DNA from: Doris montereyensis
Lineage: Eukaryota; Mollusca; Gastropoda; Nudibranchia; Dorididae
NCBI GenBank assembly: GCA_037039925.1
Contig: JAXRKP010001671.1
Coordinates: 1 to 64,000 of the forward strand
Direction: 5' to 3'
Length of the DNA: 64,000 nt
This document shows, in pieces, positions 38,801 through 50,379 of the stretch. The notes below the pieces were generated by a model. The model was not told where the DNA came from, made no database searches, and worked only from the letters and a program-made list of their open reading frames with translations. How positions within the stretch are numbered: position 1 is the stretch's first letter; each line of letters starts with the position of its first letter. A program made the position numbers and the translations under genes.

Positions 38801-41800
38801 TACCTTTTGGTTGAGAGGTCTACACCTTGCCTGGACTAATTCGAAAGTCACTATCACATTAACGTTCTAAAAATTTAACAAGCTGTCTATTGTCTTTTCT
38901 AGGAAGAGAACATCATCTCGTTTTATACATACCATGACCAAGAGTTTCAGGCAAAGGGGTATCCTTTGAAAGTGTGCCAATAAAAGTGCTGGGCCTTCAC
39001 ACTATAAGCACAGCAAAGTGGGCGTTCTCTATTTTTTTCTTGAACATTCTGAAGCTGTCTGATGAGCTGATACAGATTTTTTTTAAAAAGAATATCGTAA
39101 ATAAAAATGAAAAATAAACTGAATTATACTAAAACAATGCCAAAGCATTGGATTTAATTTTAACGCTTAATGGGATGAAAATTTGTTCAATTAAAACGTG
39201 TACCATAAAAACAAGACTGATCAAGGGTCATTATTCTAATGGGTTGTTTCATACACAAAGAAACAAGACTCAAGTTTTTAATCTGATTGTGACTTGTACA
39301 ATGAGGGTTATATTGTTTACTTTCAGTAATAACACTATAAGTATTATCATATCGACTCACTTTCATCTATTAATGCATACAGGAACAAACAATAAACATT
39401 GTGGCTTACCACAGGTAATTCCTCATTGTCTGTTGGCCTCTCAATAATTTCTGCATTATGTGCTCGATCAAACTCAAAAGAAGCCCCAAGAATCATGATA
39501 GCCCCTGTAATAGGTGACAAAAAGTAAAAAGATTACTTTTTTTTTAAAGTTGAACACATATTAAAGCCATTTTGTTAAATGCTATTTTACTTCTCATACA
39601 GCAACAATAATATTGCAATTCAAATTGACTTGCAACTTGACACAATCACAACAATAATATTGCAATTCAAATTGACATGCAACTTGACACAATCACAACA
39701 ATAATATTACAATTCCAATTGACTTGCAACTTGACACAATCACAACAATAATATTGCAATTCAAATTGACTTGCAACTTGACACAATCACAGCCTACATA
39801 TACACTCATGAATCATCAAATGAAAAAATAACCCAAAAAAGGCATGTGAACCTCAACAATGTGATTGAAAAATCTCATGCATATTATGCTCTTCAAGTCA
39901 AAGATCATAAAACAAAACTTTACACACATCAGAAGATTTCATTAATAATACATCCACATAATGATTTTTTAAAAACTGAAAACAAACAAAAAAACAACAA
40001 CAAAAAAACAAAAAAAGTAGCGAAATATTCATAATATGATATCTTTGATTGATTAAATCATTCTCCTGTGATTAAAATACATCAAAGCATGAATCAAAAA
40101 GTCAGCTATTTTAAAATAAGGTCTATTTTTTTTTTTTTTTTTTACTTTCAAACTGAAAAAATACTCACGTTTCAGAATCATGTTTGAAGTACGGTTGATA
40201 AAATAGGAATAGAGTCGGGTGGTATCCAACAACACCTGGTCACCACTAAATTTGATAGATCGATACCACCAGACACCCTTTAGATGGAAAAAGGGAAAGA
40301 GAAATAAAACCAAGAAAATCTTCAACCATCCTAAAGTGAAAACATTTTTACACAGACACAATGCACATCATGAAATAATGAAATGCATTTATTTCAAAAA
40401 GAGCTGCAGCTCCTAGTATGTTTCTTATCATTATCTTTTAATACACTGAAGAGATTTATAAACTTTTCCCAACATTCAAGGATATAGAAATCAATCAGAA
40501 AAAAAACGCACACAAATTACAATTCCGTATTAACTAGCAATATTTCATGAAACTGCTAATGTATTACAATATTTTTTCAGACTAAATATAAAATGTATGA
40601 ATTTCTAACGCATAATATAAGACACATTTTCATCTCGTATACAAATAGTAAAAACAATAGGGTGATAAAAAGACAACTACTACTTACGACAACTACTGGT
40701 AAAATGATGATGAAGACAAGGCCATACACTGCCAAAACCTGTGAATAAGAAAATTACAGAATTAAAACTTGAATTAATAATCCGGTCAAAGAGAAAATCT
40801 TAAACGGTCAGAAAGACAAAATATAATTGTTTAATACATGAAATATAAAAGCATTGTGTAAAAACTCAAATGAAGCTGTGATGTTCAGTGTAAATATTTA
40901 AGGTGAAAGGCGGCACAAGGAGACCTTTTTTCTTAATGTTGATTTAATTTCAAATTTTGGGGTCAAATAATTGTGAAAGGATACCAAAACGATGTCATAG
41001 GCAAAATTTTCCAGTTTTTAGCTCTGTTGCCATGGTAATGCTAAAACACAACCGTGATCTTGGATTTTTGTTGCAAATTTTAGGTCCATATTTCACGATC
41101 ACTATGGGTTTAATTTGTTTGTCATTTGTACAGGATGTTTACACTAACCTCATCTTAATTTTGACAAGCCACTTTTGCAAATAGAACAAATTTTATGGGT
41201 TTTTTCGTTTTGTGATGTCAACATATAGTGACACTACGCATTTTTCATACCAAAGAAATCATAAAAAAAGTTTCATAGAAAACAAAAAAACGCCATTGAC
41301 AAACTGAAGACATGAATAACTGACATAAGATTACGAAGTTTGAATGAAATATGATGACCTGTGTCTGAGATAAATGGACCTAAGTAATAAAAAAAACACA
41401 GTTTTGAGAAAAACACAGAAATAGCATTACAAGTGAAATTTCTAACCAAAGACGGCCCTCTAAACAATCCCAGCGCCATAGGATGGTTTTCCTTCTATTT
41501 TTGTATGTTCTTCAAGTCTTTTTTTCTTGCTTCTCTCATCTTCGCCTTGCATTCTTTCATTAGGTAGCCCAAACTGCTGCACTACGGGGCGAAAACGCTG
41601 ATTTTTGGTAAATTTTGGTAACTTAACATTAACACTACAGTTTCAGTACTGATTGAAAACATCATGCATTAGAGATCAAAATAAAGATGTATCCTCCCTC
41701 TATCAAAATATGTTATATTTTTTGTGATTCAAACTGTACATGTGTGTGTTTTTAATGTTTGAACGTGGTATGGTTTTGTACTTTTTTGTCGATGCGTGAG

Positions 41801-44800
41801 CGATGATTTTGACATCAGTCTCACATTCATATTTTCCTTCATCACATAGTCGCTAGGTTGGAGTCTTTTTTGTTCTCGTTGCTTGGAAAGGCGATAAATA
41901 TGCGAACTTTCGTCTCGAGCGGGAGGGACCCGCAATGCCTTCAACGGATGGTATTACATTTATATCAAAGCTCTGTTGATCGACAGTAGTGCTGCTACCA
42001 ACCGATATGCGTAAAGGGTCGGGTAAAGGAAATGAACGGGAGGTAGCAGGGACATTGACATCAAAGGCCAAAGGATCAACCAGAGGTGGAGGAAAGGTTG
42101 ACAAATTCAACGGGCAGAGTGCGGATGGTAGTGGTTGTCAATGTTGTGCGAGCACTACAGTACTACTACTATTACTACTACTAGATGAAAGAAAGGATGT
42201 GACAAGCACATTGCCATCACGTTATGTATTTCCTCACTTATTTCAACAGCAGGATCAATTATTCAACGTTTCAACCTCTGCAAGATTTTGGAATGACAGG
42301 TTCATGTTTTGGCATGATGAAGATAGAGATCTTACACACTTTTCTTGTAAACAATAATAAAAATAGTCACAAAATGAAACTTACTGTCTTTGAATGATGA
42401 AAGACAACTTATCAATAAAGAAAACACCGCATACAAAAACCAATACCTAGTTTCGACACTGTGATAACAACTATAGATGACAATAATACTAATAACGGTA
42501 TTCAAAAAAATCGCAACTGTCATCACGTGCTGACATGTAAACAAGAGTATTATTAGTATAGGGAAAGCGAAAATATACTGAAGGTACGGGAAACAAAACA
42601 CGCCACTGTAGGAACTGGTTGCCGATTGGGCGCGGGGGCAGCGGAAGCCTCGAATTGAGACCTTCGGCCGTCTCCGCGAGTCTTCGTGGAGAGAGAGTAA
42701 AATCATTCTTCGTGGAGAGTGTAAAACCGAACATAGCTATGACCATATAAGGGAGATGAGCCATTGAGCACACCGATTGACATCAAGCAATGGAAAGATT
42801 ATTATAAAATAAAGGGATTTAATTAGATGTGTAACGGGTCACTGCATGATAGAGGATAGTGCAAGCTTTCCAATGGGTATGGGCGGATCCATGGCACTGT
42901 AGAAACTGGTTTCCGATTGGGCGCCGGGGGCAGCGGAAACCTCAATTGAGACATCCGGCCTTCTCCGTGGAGAGATAGTAAAACCAAACATAGCTATGAC
43001 CATATAAGGGAGATGAGTCCTTGAGCACACCGATTGACATCAAGCAATGGAAAAATTATCATAAAATAAAGGCATTTGATTGAATGTGTAACGGATGACT
43101 GTATGATAGGGGATAGTGCAAAAGTTTCCAAAGGGCATGAGCGGATCCATTTTATCACAGGGGTGAATGAGTTATTTAGGCCTCAATAAATGGCTATTTG
43201 TGTGTTCTTCTAAAGGATTTTCTCAAAAAGTGGTGGTATGGGTCACTTTCAAATGCCGTTTTTGACAAAAAAGAGGTGAATTTATCATAAATGATTTGTT
43301 CTGAAGGAATTCGATGAGTTAAACTGAAAGAAAGTGCCATTACCCCAATTTTGATACTTTGACCCAAAATCACCCATCCCAGGTGCCGCCTTTCCCTTTA
43401 AACTGATATCTTGCATTACAGTGTGTCTTCTTGCATTATAAAATATATCTACTTTCATTATAATGTATATCTACTTCCATTATATTGCATATATCTACTT
43501 GCATTATAGTGTATATTTACTGCAGATTATTGTCATGGTCAAGCTGATAATGTTGCAGTCTTAATTATGACAGAACCTCAAAGCTAAGAAAAAAGGATTT
43601 CTATAAAATTTAGAAAAAAAATCAAGAAATCAATAGCCCTTTTCACAAAACACCAAACAGGTCTGATTTTATCTGCTGTTATTTTGCTTCTGAATAGCAC
43701 ACATAAAAGTTCCCACTTTTGCATGCAAAATTTTCCTTACCCACATTGAATTCTCTCTTTCAACAATCCACTTTGGCAAGGCGATGCCAAATCGAGTAGC
43801 TGAAAACAAAGCAAGAATCATGCTTATGGTACAAAAGAGTAGAAATCGAAGGAAAATAACACGTCATGAGTGGTCTAATGTCACACATACAAGTACAGCA
43901 GTAACCGCCTAAGAGCCTGGGAAGCAGAGAAAACGGGCATGGGGGTTTTGAAACGGGCATTTAGAGGGGCAGTTTATATAGAAAAATTTTGGTTTCACTG
44001 CAATTGCGAGCATTTAGGCGAAACGGGCATTAAGACGATGGGCATTTAGGTGGTCACTACTGTAATAGATATATTGAACTACCATCTTAGAATCAAAAAC
44101 GTTTTTTGTTACCTCTAATAAAAATTTGCGTGAAACGTTTCATATAAAATCTCTCACCTTCTGGTCCATCTGGATTTCCATATTCTTCCCAATTCTTCCG
44201 GGATTCTTCATCGGTCAAGCTTAAAATAAAATGGATTGTATTTAAATCATTTAACCTTTTAAAATTTGATCTACATTATTTTGTTTGAACCGGGATGGGT
44301 TTTTTCTAAAATAAAGTCAATTACAAACAATGTTGACGTATGGTTAAAATCTCAATTCCTTACTTGAAAACATGAAATCAATTTCTTTCTCTTCTTTTCA
44401 TTTCAAAGTTATTAATTTTGTTCATAATATCTCAATAATCGAAAGCAACAACCGTTACTAAACCTACGCAGCATAAGCTTTAGCAATCCGCATGAATTTT
44501 TAGGATCTCCAGTCTCACGATCAGGATGATAAATCAAACTCAGCTTTCTGTATGCCCTCTTGATCTCTCCTGCAGTTGCTCCCTGTAGTAAATACCAGAA
44601 ACAAAAAATATGAATCTCGAACCTTAAAAAGGAGAATAGATTTATAATATATTTCAATTTCATCCAATTTTTATCTTGACTGATAGTTGCTTTTTCCTGG
44701 TATTTTAAGTACAAAGATACAGAAATTATTATCTTTTTCACATTACGTTTAAAATAAATTAATTAAAATTTCTTCTGGCTCTCATTACTCCAGTATCAGG

Positions 44801-45371
44801 AACATATTATTTCAGTTGATATTGCAAACGTACTTACCCTGTCAATTTCGAGTTCTCCAAATGGGTCATATTCCACATAATCTAACTGGATCATGGAAAC
44901 TTTCCATACTAAAAGCATAAATATTATCCATCCAACAGCCAGACCAATTTTTCTGAGGAATTAAAACAAAAATTCTCCTTAAAAATTCTTAAAACTAAGA
45001 ACTTAAAAGGACGTAGGATTGTTAGTCTTTACCACCCAGCTACAGCTACCCTATTGGGTCTGATGTCAACCAAGATTTGAACCATTGACCTTGTAGTCTT
45101 CAGTCTTGACTTTAACTATTAGATAACATTGTCAGCATTATATCTGTAATTAAATACATGAGTCAGGTCCAAGGAACAAAAAGCCATATAACATCTCTTT
45201 CCATATTAAAAGTAAAGCTGAAAATGCTTTTATTATAAATATAAAGAAACTAACGGACCAATTTGGCTTCAGAATTTGTGTCCACCTCAGTGAAGTTTCA
45301 ATTTTTAAAAGCGTATATTTTCGCTTTCCTTATCTAAAATTGAATGAAATTCATTCATCTCTCTCTCTGTA

Positions 45372-45405
<34 letters not shown>

Positions 45406-48400
45406 ACAGTTTCAATATTAATGAGATAAAAAACAGCCAGTTGAAAACGCTCTACCAGCTCTCAAATCTCATTGAATTTAACCTGTAGTACTGTCTGCGG
45501 AGTGAATTCACATGACAGGCTCCCTCTTTTTTTTTTTTTTACGTGTCCCTATATAAAACCCAACCAATTTTGTTTATAAAGATTCTTCCTTTTACCCCAT
45601 GACAAAGAGACAAACTGTGAATTGCCAACTATAAAACCTCATGGGAATGTTGCCAGGTCAATATGGCCTTAAGGAGAGCAATAAACATAAATTCTGTCAT
45701 ATGTAAGTATCTTTTTCTATTAAATGTTACTATGATAAATCTAAATTACTAAATGTAACTTTATATTATGTTATGTTAAAATTCTTTCTCTCCTGACCAC
45801 TTTTACAACTTATTTGTTTACAGAGGCCCAAGAAGAAAATAAACTGAATACCAATCTCTTTAACTATCACAATCAAAAAAATAAAATTGTTGAGATGCGA
45901 GAGTGACAAAGAGTATGACTAAATATTTGTGTAGCAGGGGTCAATTTGTCCTAAGATAAACATTCTTTATCATTTTGTTTATTACAGTTCTTCCCGTTAG
46001 GATATGTATGAAGAGAGATGTGTGTGCGTTTTATGAGTAACAGTAACACTAACTAACATTACTAACAACCGCCCCATAAAACTAGAAGGTGCGGACTCTT
46101 GGCTGCAAAAAGTAACAAGTGTGTGCTGGGAAGCCAATGCAACGTGCCTGTTGTCCACCTGCGTTTGTGTTAGTAAGTGTGTGTTGCCCTGGTGGTGTGC
46201 GTCGTGTTGAGTGTATTGCGAATTTGTGTGTTCTCGTGTCTTGTATAAACCCCGCGAATTGAGAATGATTCTGCTTAGGGTATTTTGCACTGTAACGTTA
46301 GCTTTTCACTGACTTGGAGCTGAAATGTGTGCGTCTGCCGGATGCTTGCCTACCGATTTGCCAATTATATAGGCAATCATCACTAATACATTTTATACAG
46401 CCATGAAGCGCTGGCTGAGACCTTGTCATGATATCAATTTGAAACTTGTTCTTTCTTCCCTTAATCTAAGAATTCAATTTTTCTTGCCTGCATACAGGCA
46501 TTGTTTCACTTTCATTGTCTTTAATTGATTATTTTGTCGTTATCATTGCATGCATCACTACTGTTCTTTGTTAGGATTAAGACATTTTGCCATTGTTTTG
46601 AATGCCGCAATTGGTTTTTAAATTAGTCATTGTTGTTGTTTACTATACGCCATTGAAATTTGAAATTAGTACAATTGGGAAAATTTCTTGCTAGAAATTG
46701 CCACTGGTCTCGGAGTGATCAGGAGCGAGCGTGTGTTGTGATTGGATGGGAGATGTAACAATGCTGGTTGGCTGCTGGGGTGCAGTTGAGGGCATAAAGA
46801 GGTGTGACTGCTGATGTGAGGGTACCGGAGAGACGAAAGAGACACGCTGCCTAACCGCTGCCCTGCTATTATGATTTTGTGTGATGAAGATATGTACTCT
46901 GCTCAAGAAATAAAGTCTCTCGCCCTTGCTGACTGATGCTATACTGATTGTCGTTGACTACTCTGAAGCCGTCCCGGTCTACTATGTGTCAGTCTTGTCA
47001 CTACTCTTTGTCAGAAATACAACAGGGTACTGGATGGAGTGAGAGGCGGAGGCTCTAATGGGAACCCAGGTTCGATCTCTCGCCACTTATGAAATCAACT
47101 TCTATCTGTCGTCTCGATCTTACTTTGCTCGCAACTTACCAAATTGTCAATGAAATCAACTCTGTCTTATTCCTACTTTTGTTTGGCGAGAGTCTGAGCG
47201 GTACCCAGCGGTGCACGCTGTCCTCTACCCCATTCATTGGCACTACAGTTGCGATGTCAGCGTGCCCCATAGCTTGACGGTCCTTTTCGGGATCTGCAGT
47301 CAAACTCACCGCTCTCGTGAGTCAATGATTTTAATGTCAGCTGAGGCTGCGTCTGGCGGTCCTTGTTTACGCCTACATTTACATGCCACTGCCACTCCCA
47401 TCTACATTTGTATTGAAATTTATGCCGTCCACCATATCTCAAGGTGACGACTTAATCAATTGTTTTCATCCCAACATATGATGTATACTGGTATGAGAAA
47501 ACAATACACACAAAATAAAAGGATTTAAAAGGTGCAAAGCTATGGGGTCAACAGTTCTGAGAATTTGAAAGAGTATACTGTATCATACTTACGTGGCAGT
47601 AGGTTTTATTGATGTGTTTTCTTTGGCAAGAATAGCTCTCTTTGTTTGACAAGAAGGGCACTGGCACTTTCTTTTATTCTCGTTTTCATCTGTTGCATTT
47701 GAGAGAAAAAAGTAACACAGTAATTACAAATGTAGGCCCTGAGGAGGTCTGATAACGTTGGCAGTTCTTCTTCAGTATAACATCATTACATTTTAGACAT
47801 TTTCACACTGGCCCCCTTACTATTAAGATAACTATTAACAATAAGTTGAACAAACTGCTGAAAATTAAAAGACAGAGGTGGCACAAGAACAAAAAGATGA
47901 TAAAAGAAAGAAAAGGTAGATTGTGTAAAGCCATTTCATTTAGTATCAGCTGGACTCAGTCTATAGAAGTCAAAATGCAGTCGGCTGCACTGTTGAAGAC
48001 AGACAGTGAAAATCACGAAAGGGAAATGGTCAGATTTCTGTAGTCGTAGTCGAGAATACTATTGACATTGTACTAGTGAGCAAAAGTCAATAATTGGGAG
48101 GACTTCCATATTCAGGGTTCCTATGTTTTTTTAAGCTGGTGACTTTAATTCAATTATAAAGTAAAGATAATATTCATCAAACCATCTTTATATATCATTC
48201 TAGCACATTTCAATGGACAGAAATCCTTTAGTAGACACAATAATCCATAAAGAAATACCAAGTCGAGTCTATAACCTCCACAGAAGCCATCTTCTTTCTT
48301 TCCTACTGGTTTCACTGTGGGCAAGATAAAATTTAGAATTTTTCACAGCTCCAACTCCACGGGACTGCCTGGCAACAAAGCTATTGGAATGTTTCCCCAG

Positions 48401-49679
48401 CAACCTACACTTGCTTCGGATGGAGGGGGGGGAAGCTTCCACTTTAGGTTAAGGGAGCAGGGTAAGGGATAGTTGATAGATAGTTAATAATAAAAGATAT
48501 GTTCACCCCCCCACCAATTTTCTTAAACCCCTCCGCATCATACGTCTCGAGACATACTTCCCTACAATAAAAAAAACAATTTGTGAGTCTTGCAACTTGT
48601 TTCTTGACAGTTGTAACTATCTCCAGAGGTTTCCAACACTGCCTTCTCGAGACTAACCTGTTGAAGAAAGCAGTACACGAGCGCTAACGCCTTCTTTATA
48701 GTTATCTTTATTCCTTCAAAAATGTTTTTCTAACCTCTTCTACCCAAAACTTCTTGCATGCTCACTTATAACAAATAAAACACAATCAAAAGGGTTTCAC
48801 AGAGGATTTTGTCTTCTCTTTGGTCACTTCGTTAGGCCGAGAGGAGATGGGACCACAGAGCAGAGATATAGGGGAGTGGCGAGAGTAAGGAGAGAGAGCA
48901 CTGTCAAGTGTCCAACGGTCATGTCAGTATTTTTTTTTTCAGGCTCGGTCACGGAGGCTTCTGATCAGTGAGAAGTGAAAGGAGGGAATCATTATTACGC
49001 TAGCCTACATCGTCGCAGTTAGTCGGCCTGAGTCAGCAAGAGAGAGTGAGAGCATGATCGTGGTATGTATGCATTTTTTAGTGATCAAGTCACATCGGCG
49101 ATAGAGTGCAAACAGTATCATTTAACAATTTTCAAATTCGATACTGCCTGGTGGTGCTTAAGTGCAATTATACCCAAATTAGGTAACATGGACTGGTAAA
49201 ACGTTTACAAAACATGCTCATATATAAACGAGACACCCGCTCTTCCTGATAACAACATGTCTCCATAGTCCAATGCTACCTCGAACTAGATCTACATGGT
49301 TGCTTTCAGTCTCAGTCCGATTTACGATAAAATTTGGGTCCAGTCATAGTCATATTTGAACTGCTCGTGTTCATCAATCAGTCAGTCTATCATCACTCAC
49401 TCATTAAACTGCTGGTGTTCTGCCCGTTGGCGTTACTCTTCAGTCCCATCCGTTGTCGCAGTAATGTCACACGATCTCTGATTGGCCTACATTGAATGTA
49501 GCTCCTCCCACTACCTCTTTATTTTACTTTTTATTCCACCCCTTCAAAATAATAAACCCTCTTTATTATGTCCCTTGGGCGATATCCCGACTATGGAAAT
49601 CCTTCCTGATGCCTTAATCTCTTGTCGCAGTCTGATGTCTTCAGTTTCACACCATGTCACCCTGTGAGAGAGAGAGAGG

Positions 49680-49773
<94 letters not shown>

Positions 49774-49843
49774 GGGGAAGGGAAAGGGAGAGAGAGAGAG
49801 AGAGAGAAAGAGGGAAAGGGGAAAGAGAGAGAGAGGGGGGGAG

Positions 49844-49928
<85 letters not shown>

Positions 49929-50379
49929 CAGAGAGAAAGAGAGCAACCTCACATAACATAATAACACAACAGACCATTTACAATTTACTTTCTTACAACC
50001 ACATTCCAACTTTTTATTTCTTCCCTCTAAATTAAACCATTTTTATTATGTCCCTCACTTGAGGCCCGACTACGAAACTCCTTTTTCATTATCCCAGTAC
50101 CAGACTGGGATTATCAACATGTCATCTCACCGTCTGCATCATCATCGTCATCATCATCATTATCATCGTCACCAGCGGGGGATGTGATGCTGTTCAACAA
50201 AATATAGATCTAGAAGACAACACAAGGGACGACGATTTACCACAATGTGGACGTACCTTTTTTTTTCTTGCTGGCCAGAGAAAATAAGTTGAAGGAAAAA
50301 GTACTAAGGCCCAGAACGAGAGCAAGAAGTAGAAAAATGTGCCTCCTTCTTCATCATACTCAAATTGCATGCCAGCCAT
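23878..50379 (-). CDS. SEC63: SEC63 homologue, ER translocon J-domain protein, 19 exons
   Basis: Exons on -: 50379-50257, 47689-47593, 44952-44838, 44582-44468, 44219-44158, 43799-43741, 40738-40688, 40277-40169, 39504-39410, 39066-38933, 37347-37255, 36811-36667, 36369-36222, 35853-35576, 28147-28003, 26975-26666, 26296-26198, 24828-24720, 24016-23878; about 808 aa (human 760). Start MAGMQFEYDEEGGTFFYFLL matches the family. Exon 1 holds TM1, exon 3 TM2 (GLAVGWIIFMLLVWKV), exon 4 the J domain with YHPD (HPD activates BiP/HSPA5), exon 7 TM3 (VFIIILPVVV), exon 8 WWYRSIKFSGDQVLL. Exons 9-14 are the helical Sec63/Brl region (KLSQM, LQQLPHV), 15-16 the Lys-rich then acidic linker, 17-18 the last beta domain (EGWWLFVADRK), 19 the acidic tail (HPQWDISDDEDEQDKDNNDE). 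It works with SEC61/SEC62 in protein import. Frame breaks in exons 1 (A-run), 4, 10 (two), 12, 14 (two), 16, 18, 19; exon 15 end and exon 14 start are the least certain borders. Confidence 0.93.
25046..25254. mobile_element. possible TTAA-flanked short element
   Basis: A 200-bp GC-richer block is bracketed by TTAA at 25046-25049 and 25251-25254. The left end starts CTCATAGACTACC. A matching 'TTAACTCATAG' end in the opposite orientation occurs at 57471-57481. Inverted ends of this copy are weak, so a piggyBac-type MITE is only suspected. Lies in SEC63 intron 17. Confidence 0.3.
25833..25855 (+). repeat. (TA)n microsatellite
   Basis: About ten TA units in SEC63 intron 17. Confidence 0.9.
27467..27665 (+). 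mobile_element. tRNA-derived SINE (family B), plus strand
   Basis: Head 'CCAGAGGCGAGGTGTTGGTC' and B box 'GTAGGTTCAAGCCCCGC', then a shortened body ('AGGTCCCATGTGCAGATTTG') and tail 'CCCTGAGATCACCTTAGTGG' ending 'GTGGATGGGTAAATCAAATC'. The middle of the element is deleted compared with 38535-38845. Lies in SEC63 intron 15. Confidence 0.75.
28560..28955 (+). mobile_element. RTE-like LINE, copy C (3' fragment)
   Basis: Homologous to 11290-11665 of copy A: 'AGAGTAGTAGGAAAACTAAA', then [20 protein letters not shown] and KGRPQRKR in shifting frames, ending 'CTGATAAAGAAAGAAAG'. Only the last ~400 bp remain, a typical 5'-truncated insertion, in intron 14 of SEC63 antisense to that gene. Confidence 0.8.
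29175..29190 (+). repeat. G-run
   Basis: A run of 16 G in a G-rich stretch (29150-29190), 30 bp before the large satellite array. Length may be misassembled. Confidence 0.85.
29222..35490 (+). repeat. 6.3-kb composite satellite: 69-bp monomers punctuated by a ~350-bp spacer
   Basis: The basic monomer is 69 bp (variant 67 bp), for example 'TGACTGCCTTAATTTGTGCT', 'ACTGTATCTAACTGGCTTGA', 'AGATTTTATCTCAACAGAAC', and is repeated dozens of times. A different block of about 350 bp breaks the array seven times, recognised by 'CTGGAAAAATAAACTAGTAA' at about 29341, 30120, 30997, 31981, 33747 (variant), 34502 and 35216. Each block starts from a monomer variant with GGCATGAAAATT and ends 'TTTGTCTCTTGAGATATCT' back into a monomer. 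The number of monomers between blocks varies, with spacings of about 0.7-1.8 kb. Each block holds the inverted pair CATTCCA/TGGAATG. The whole array lies in SEC63 intron 14. Confidence 0.95.
37720..37945 (+). mobile_element. tRNA-derived SINE (family A)
   Basis: Head 'GTGCCAGTAATTCAGTCAAT', B box 'TGAGTTTGATTCCCAGTCC', body 'GTCGACCCAGCAGCGAAATG' with 'GGTACCTAGTC'. Lies in SEC63 intron 10 in antisense. Confidence 0.65.
38085..38300. repeat. probable dispersed repeat
   Basis: The block 'GGGTATTCATTCACACCTGA' followed by 'AAGTACTTTTCCCAAGAGTA' and 'CAACGTCATGG' has the look of a dispersed invertebrate repeat (similar strings precede SINE and other repeat tails). No second copy was found in the window, so the call rests on general resemblance only. 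Confidence 0.35.
38535..38845 (-). mobile_element. tRNA-derived SINE (family B)
   Basis: The best preserved family B copy. On +: 'CCCACATCCACAATTAAGGT', 'CCGGATTGCCCTGTAAACAG', 'CCAATGGGACTAGGTGTCGA', then the tRNA-like head as complement (about 38780-38840, with the B box complement GGCTCAAACCC). It lies in SEC63 intron 10, in the same direction as the gene. Confidence 0.8.
39600..39796 (+). repeat. 47-bp minisatellite, ~4 copies
   Basis: The unit 'CAACAATAATATTGCAATTC', 'AAATTGACTTGCAACTTGAC', 'ACAATCA' is repeated about four times with few changes, just upstream of SEC63 exon 9 (39504-39410) in transcription order, in intron 8. Confidence 0.95.
41500..42360. other. unexplained coding-like block in SEC63 intron 6
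   Basis: A GC-richer stretch with frames on both strands. Minus-strand pieces read LMKECKAKMREARKKDLKNI (about 41575-41510) and, in other frames, AGPSRSRRKFAYLSPFQATR and YVMKENMNVRLMSKSSLTHR (about 41940-41780). The Arg/Lys-rich helix-like character suggests a decayed transposon protein, but I cannot name it. The plus-strand frame 41989-42357 looks like a shadow. Confidence 0.25.
42590..43155. repeat. ~290-bp tandem duplication
   Basis: Block 1 (about 42600-42892) and block 2 (about 42893-43155) share 'TTGCCGATTGGGCGCGGGGG'/'TTTCCGATTGGGCGCCGGGG', 'CATAGCTATGACCATATAAG', 'GAGCACACCGATTGACATCA' and 'GGATAGTGCAA'. The first copy has an extra ~40 bp around 'CGCGAGTCTTCGTGGAGAG'. GC-rich against its surroundings. 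Confidence 0.85.
43896..44062. mobile_element. 167-bp MITE with TA target duplication
   Basis: Left end CAGCAGTAACCGCCTAAGAG, right end (complement) CAGTAGTGACCACCTAAATG. TA flanks both ends (43894-43895, 44063-44064). The interior is built of repeated 'GGGCATTTAGG/AACGGGCATT' motifs, which makes it strongly self-complementary. It is the uninterrupted counterpart of the MITE at 17834-18690. Lies in SEC63 intron 5. Confidence 0.8.
44468..44582 (-). CDS. SEC63: SEC63 exon 4: J domain
   Basis: Reads GATAGEIKRAYRKLSLIYHP followed by DRETGDPK and, after a one-base loss in an A-run (plus strand 44497-44501), FMRIAKAYAA. The HPD tripeptide needed for Hsp70 ATPase stimulation is intact. The donor is GTAGGT. 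The phase fits exon 5 (LTDEESRKNWEEYGNPDGPE) once the base is allowed for. Confidence 0.9.
45379..45404 (+). repeat. (TA)n microsatellite
   Basis: About twelve TA units in SEC63 intron 2. Confidence 0.9.
46690..47100 (+). other. LTR-like segment, uncertain
   Basis: A GC-richer stretch runs 'GTGTGTTGTGATTGGATGGG', a 'GGGCATAAAGAGGTGTGACT' promoter-like block, then 'AAGAAATAAAGTCTCTCGCC' with an AATAAA signal. This order resembles an LTR (U3-R-U5). Neither matching termini, a second LTR nor gag/pol was found, so a solo LTR or other repeat remains only possible. A tRNA-like string (GGAACCCAGGTTCGATCTCT) follows at about 47064-47083. Confidence 0.25.
49669..49925 (+). repeat. ~255-bp (GA)n tract with G/A-rich interruption
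   Basis: Nearly pure GA dinucleotides, broken at about 49769-49840 by AAAGGGGAAGGGAAAGGG-type purine stretches. All bases on + are purines for about 250 bp. Lies in SEC63 intron 1, about 330 bp downstream of its donor. The long Ser/Leu or Glu/Arg frames here are artefacts of the repeat. Confidence 0.95.

Noticed and set aside
47041..47090. tRNA-like 3' half with GGTTCGAT box
   Set aside because: A matching 5' half with A box and D arm at the right distance is missing, so it is not a tRNA gene; it may be SINE or LTR debris.
49622..50009. Long frames of Ser/Leu or Arg/Glu repeats
   Set aside because: They are translations of a GA dinucleotide repeat in several frames and both strands, not genes.
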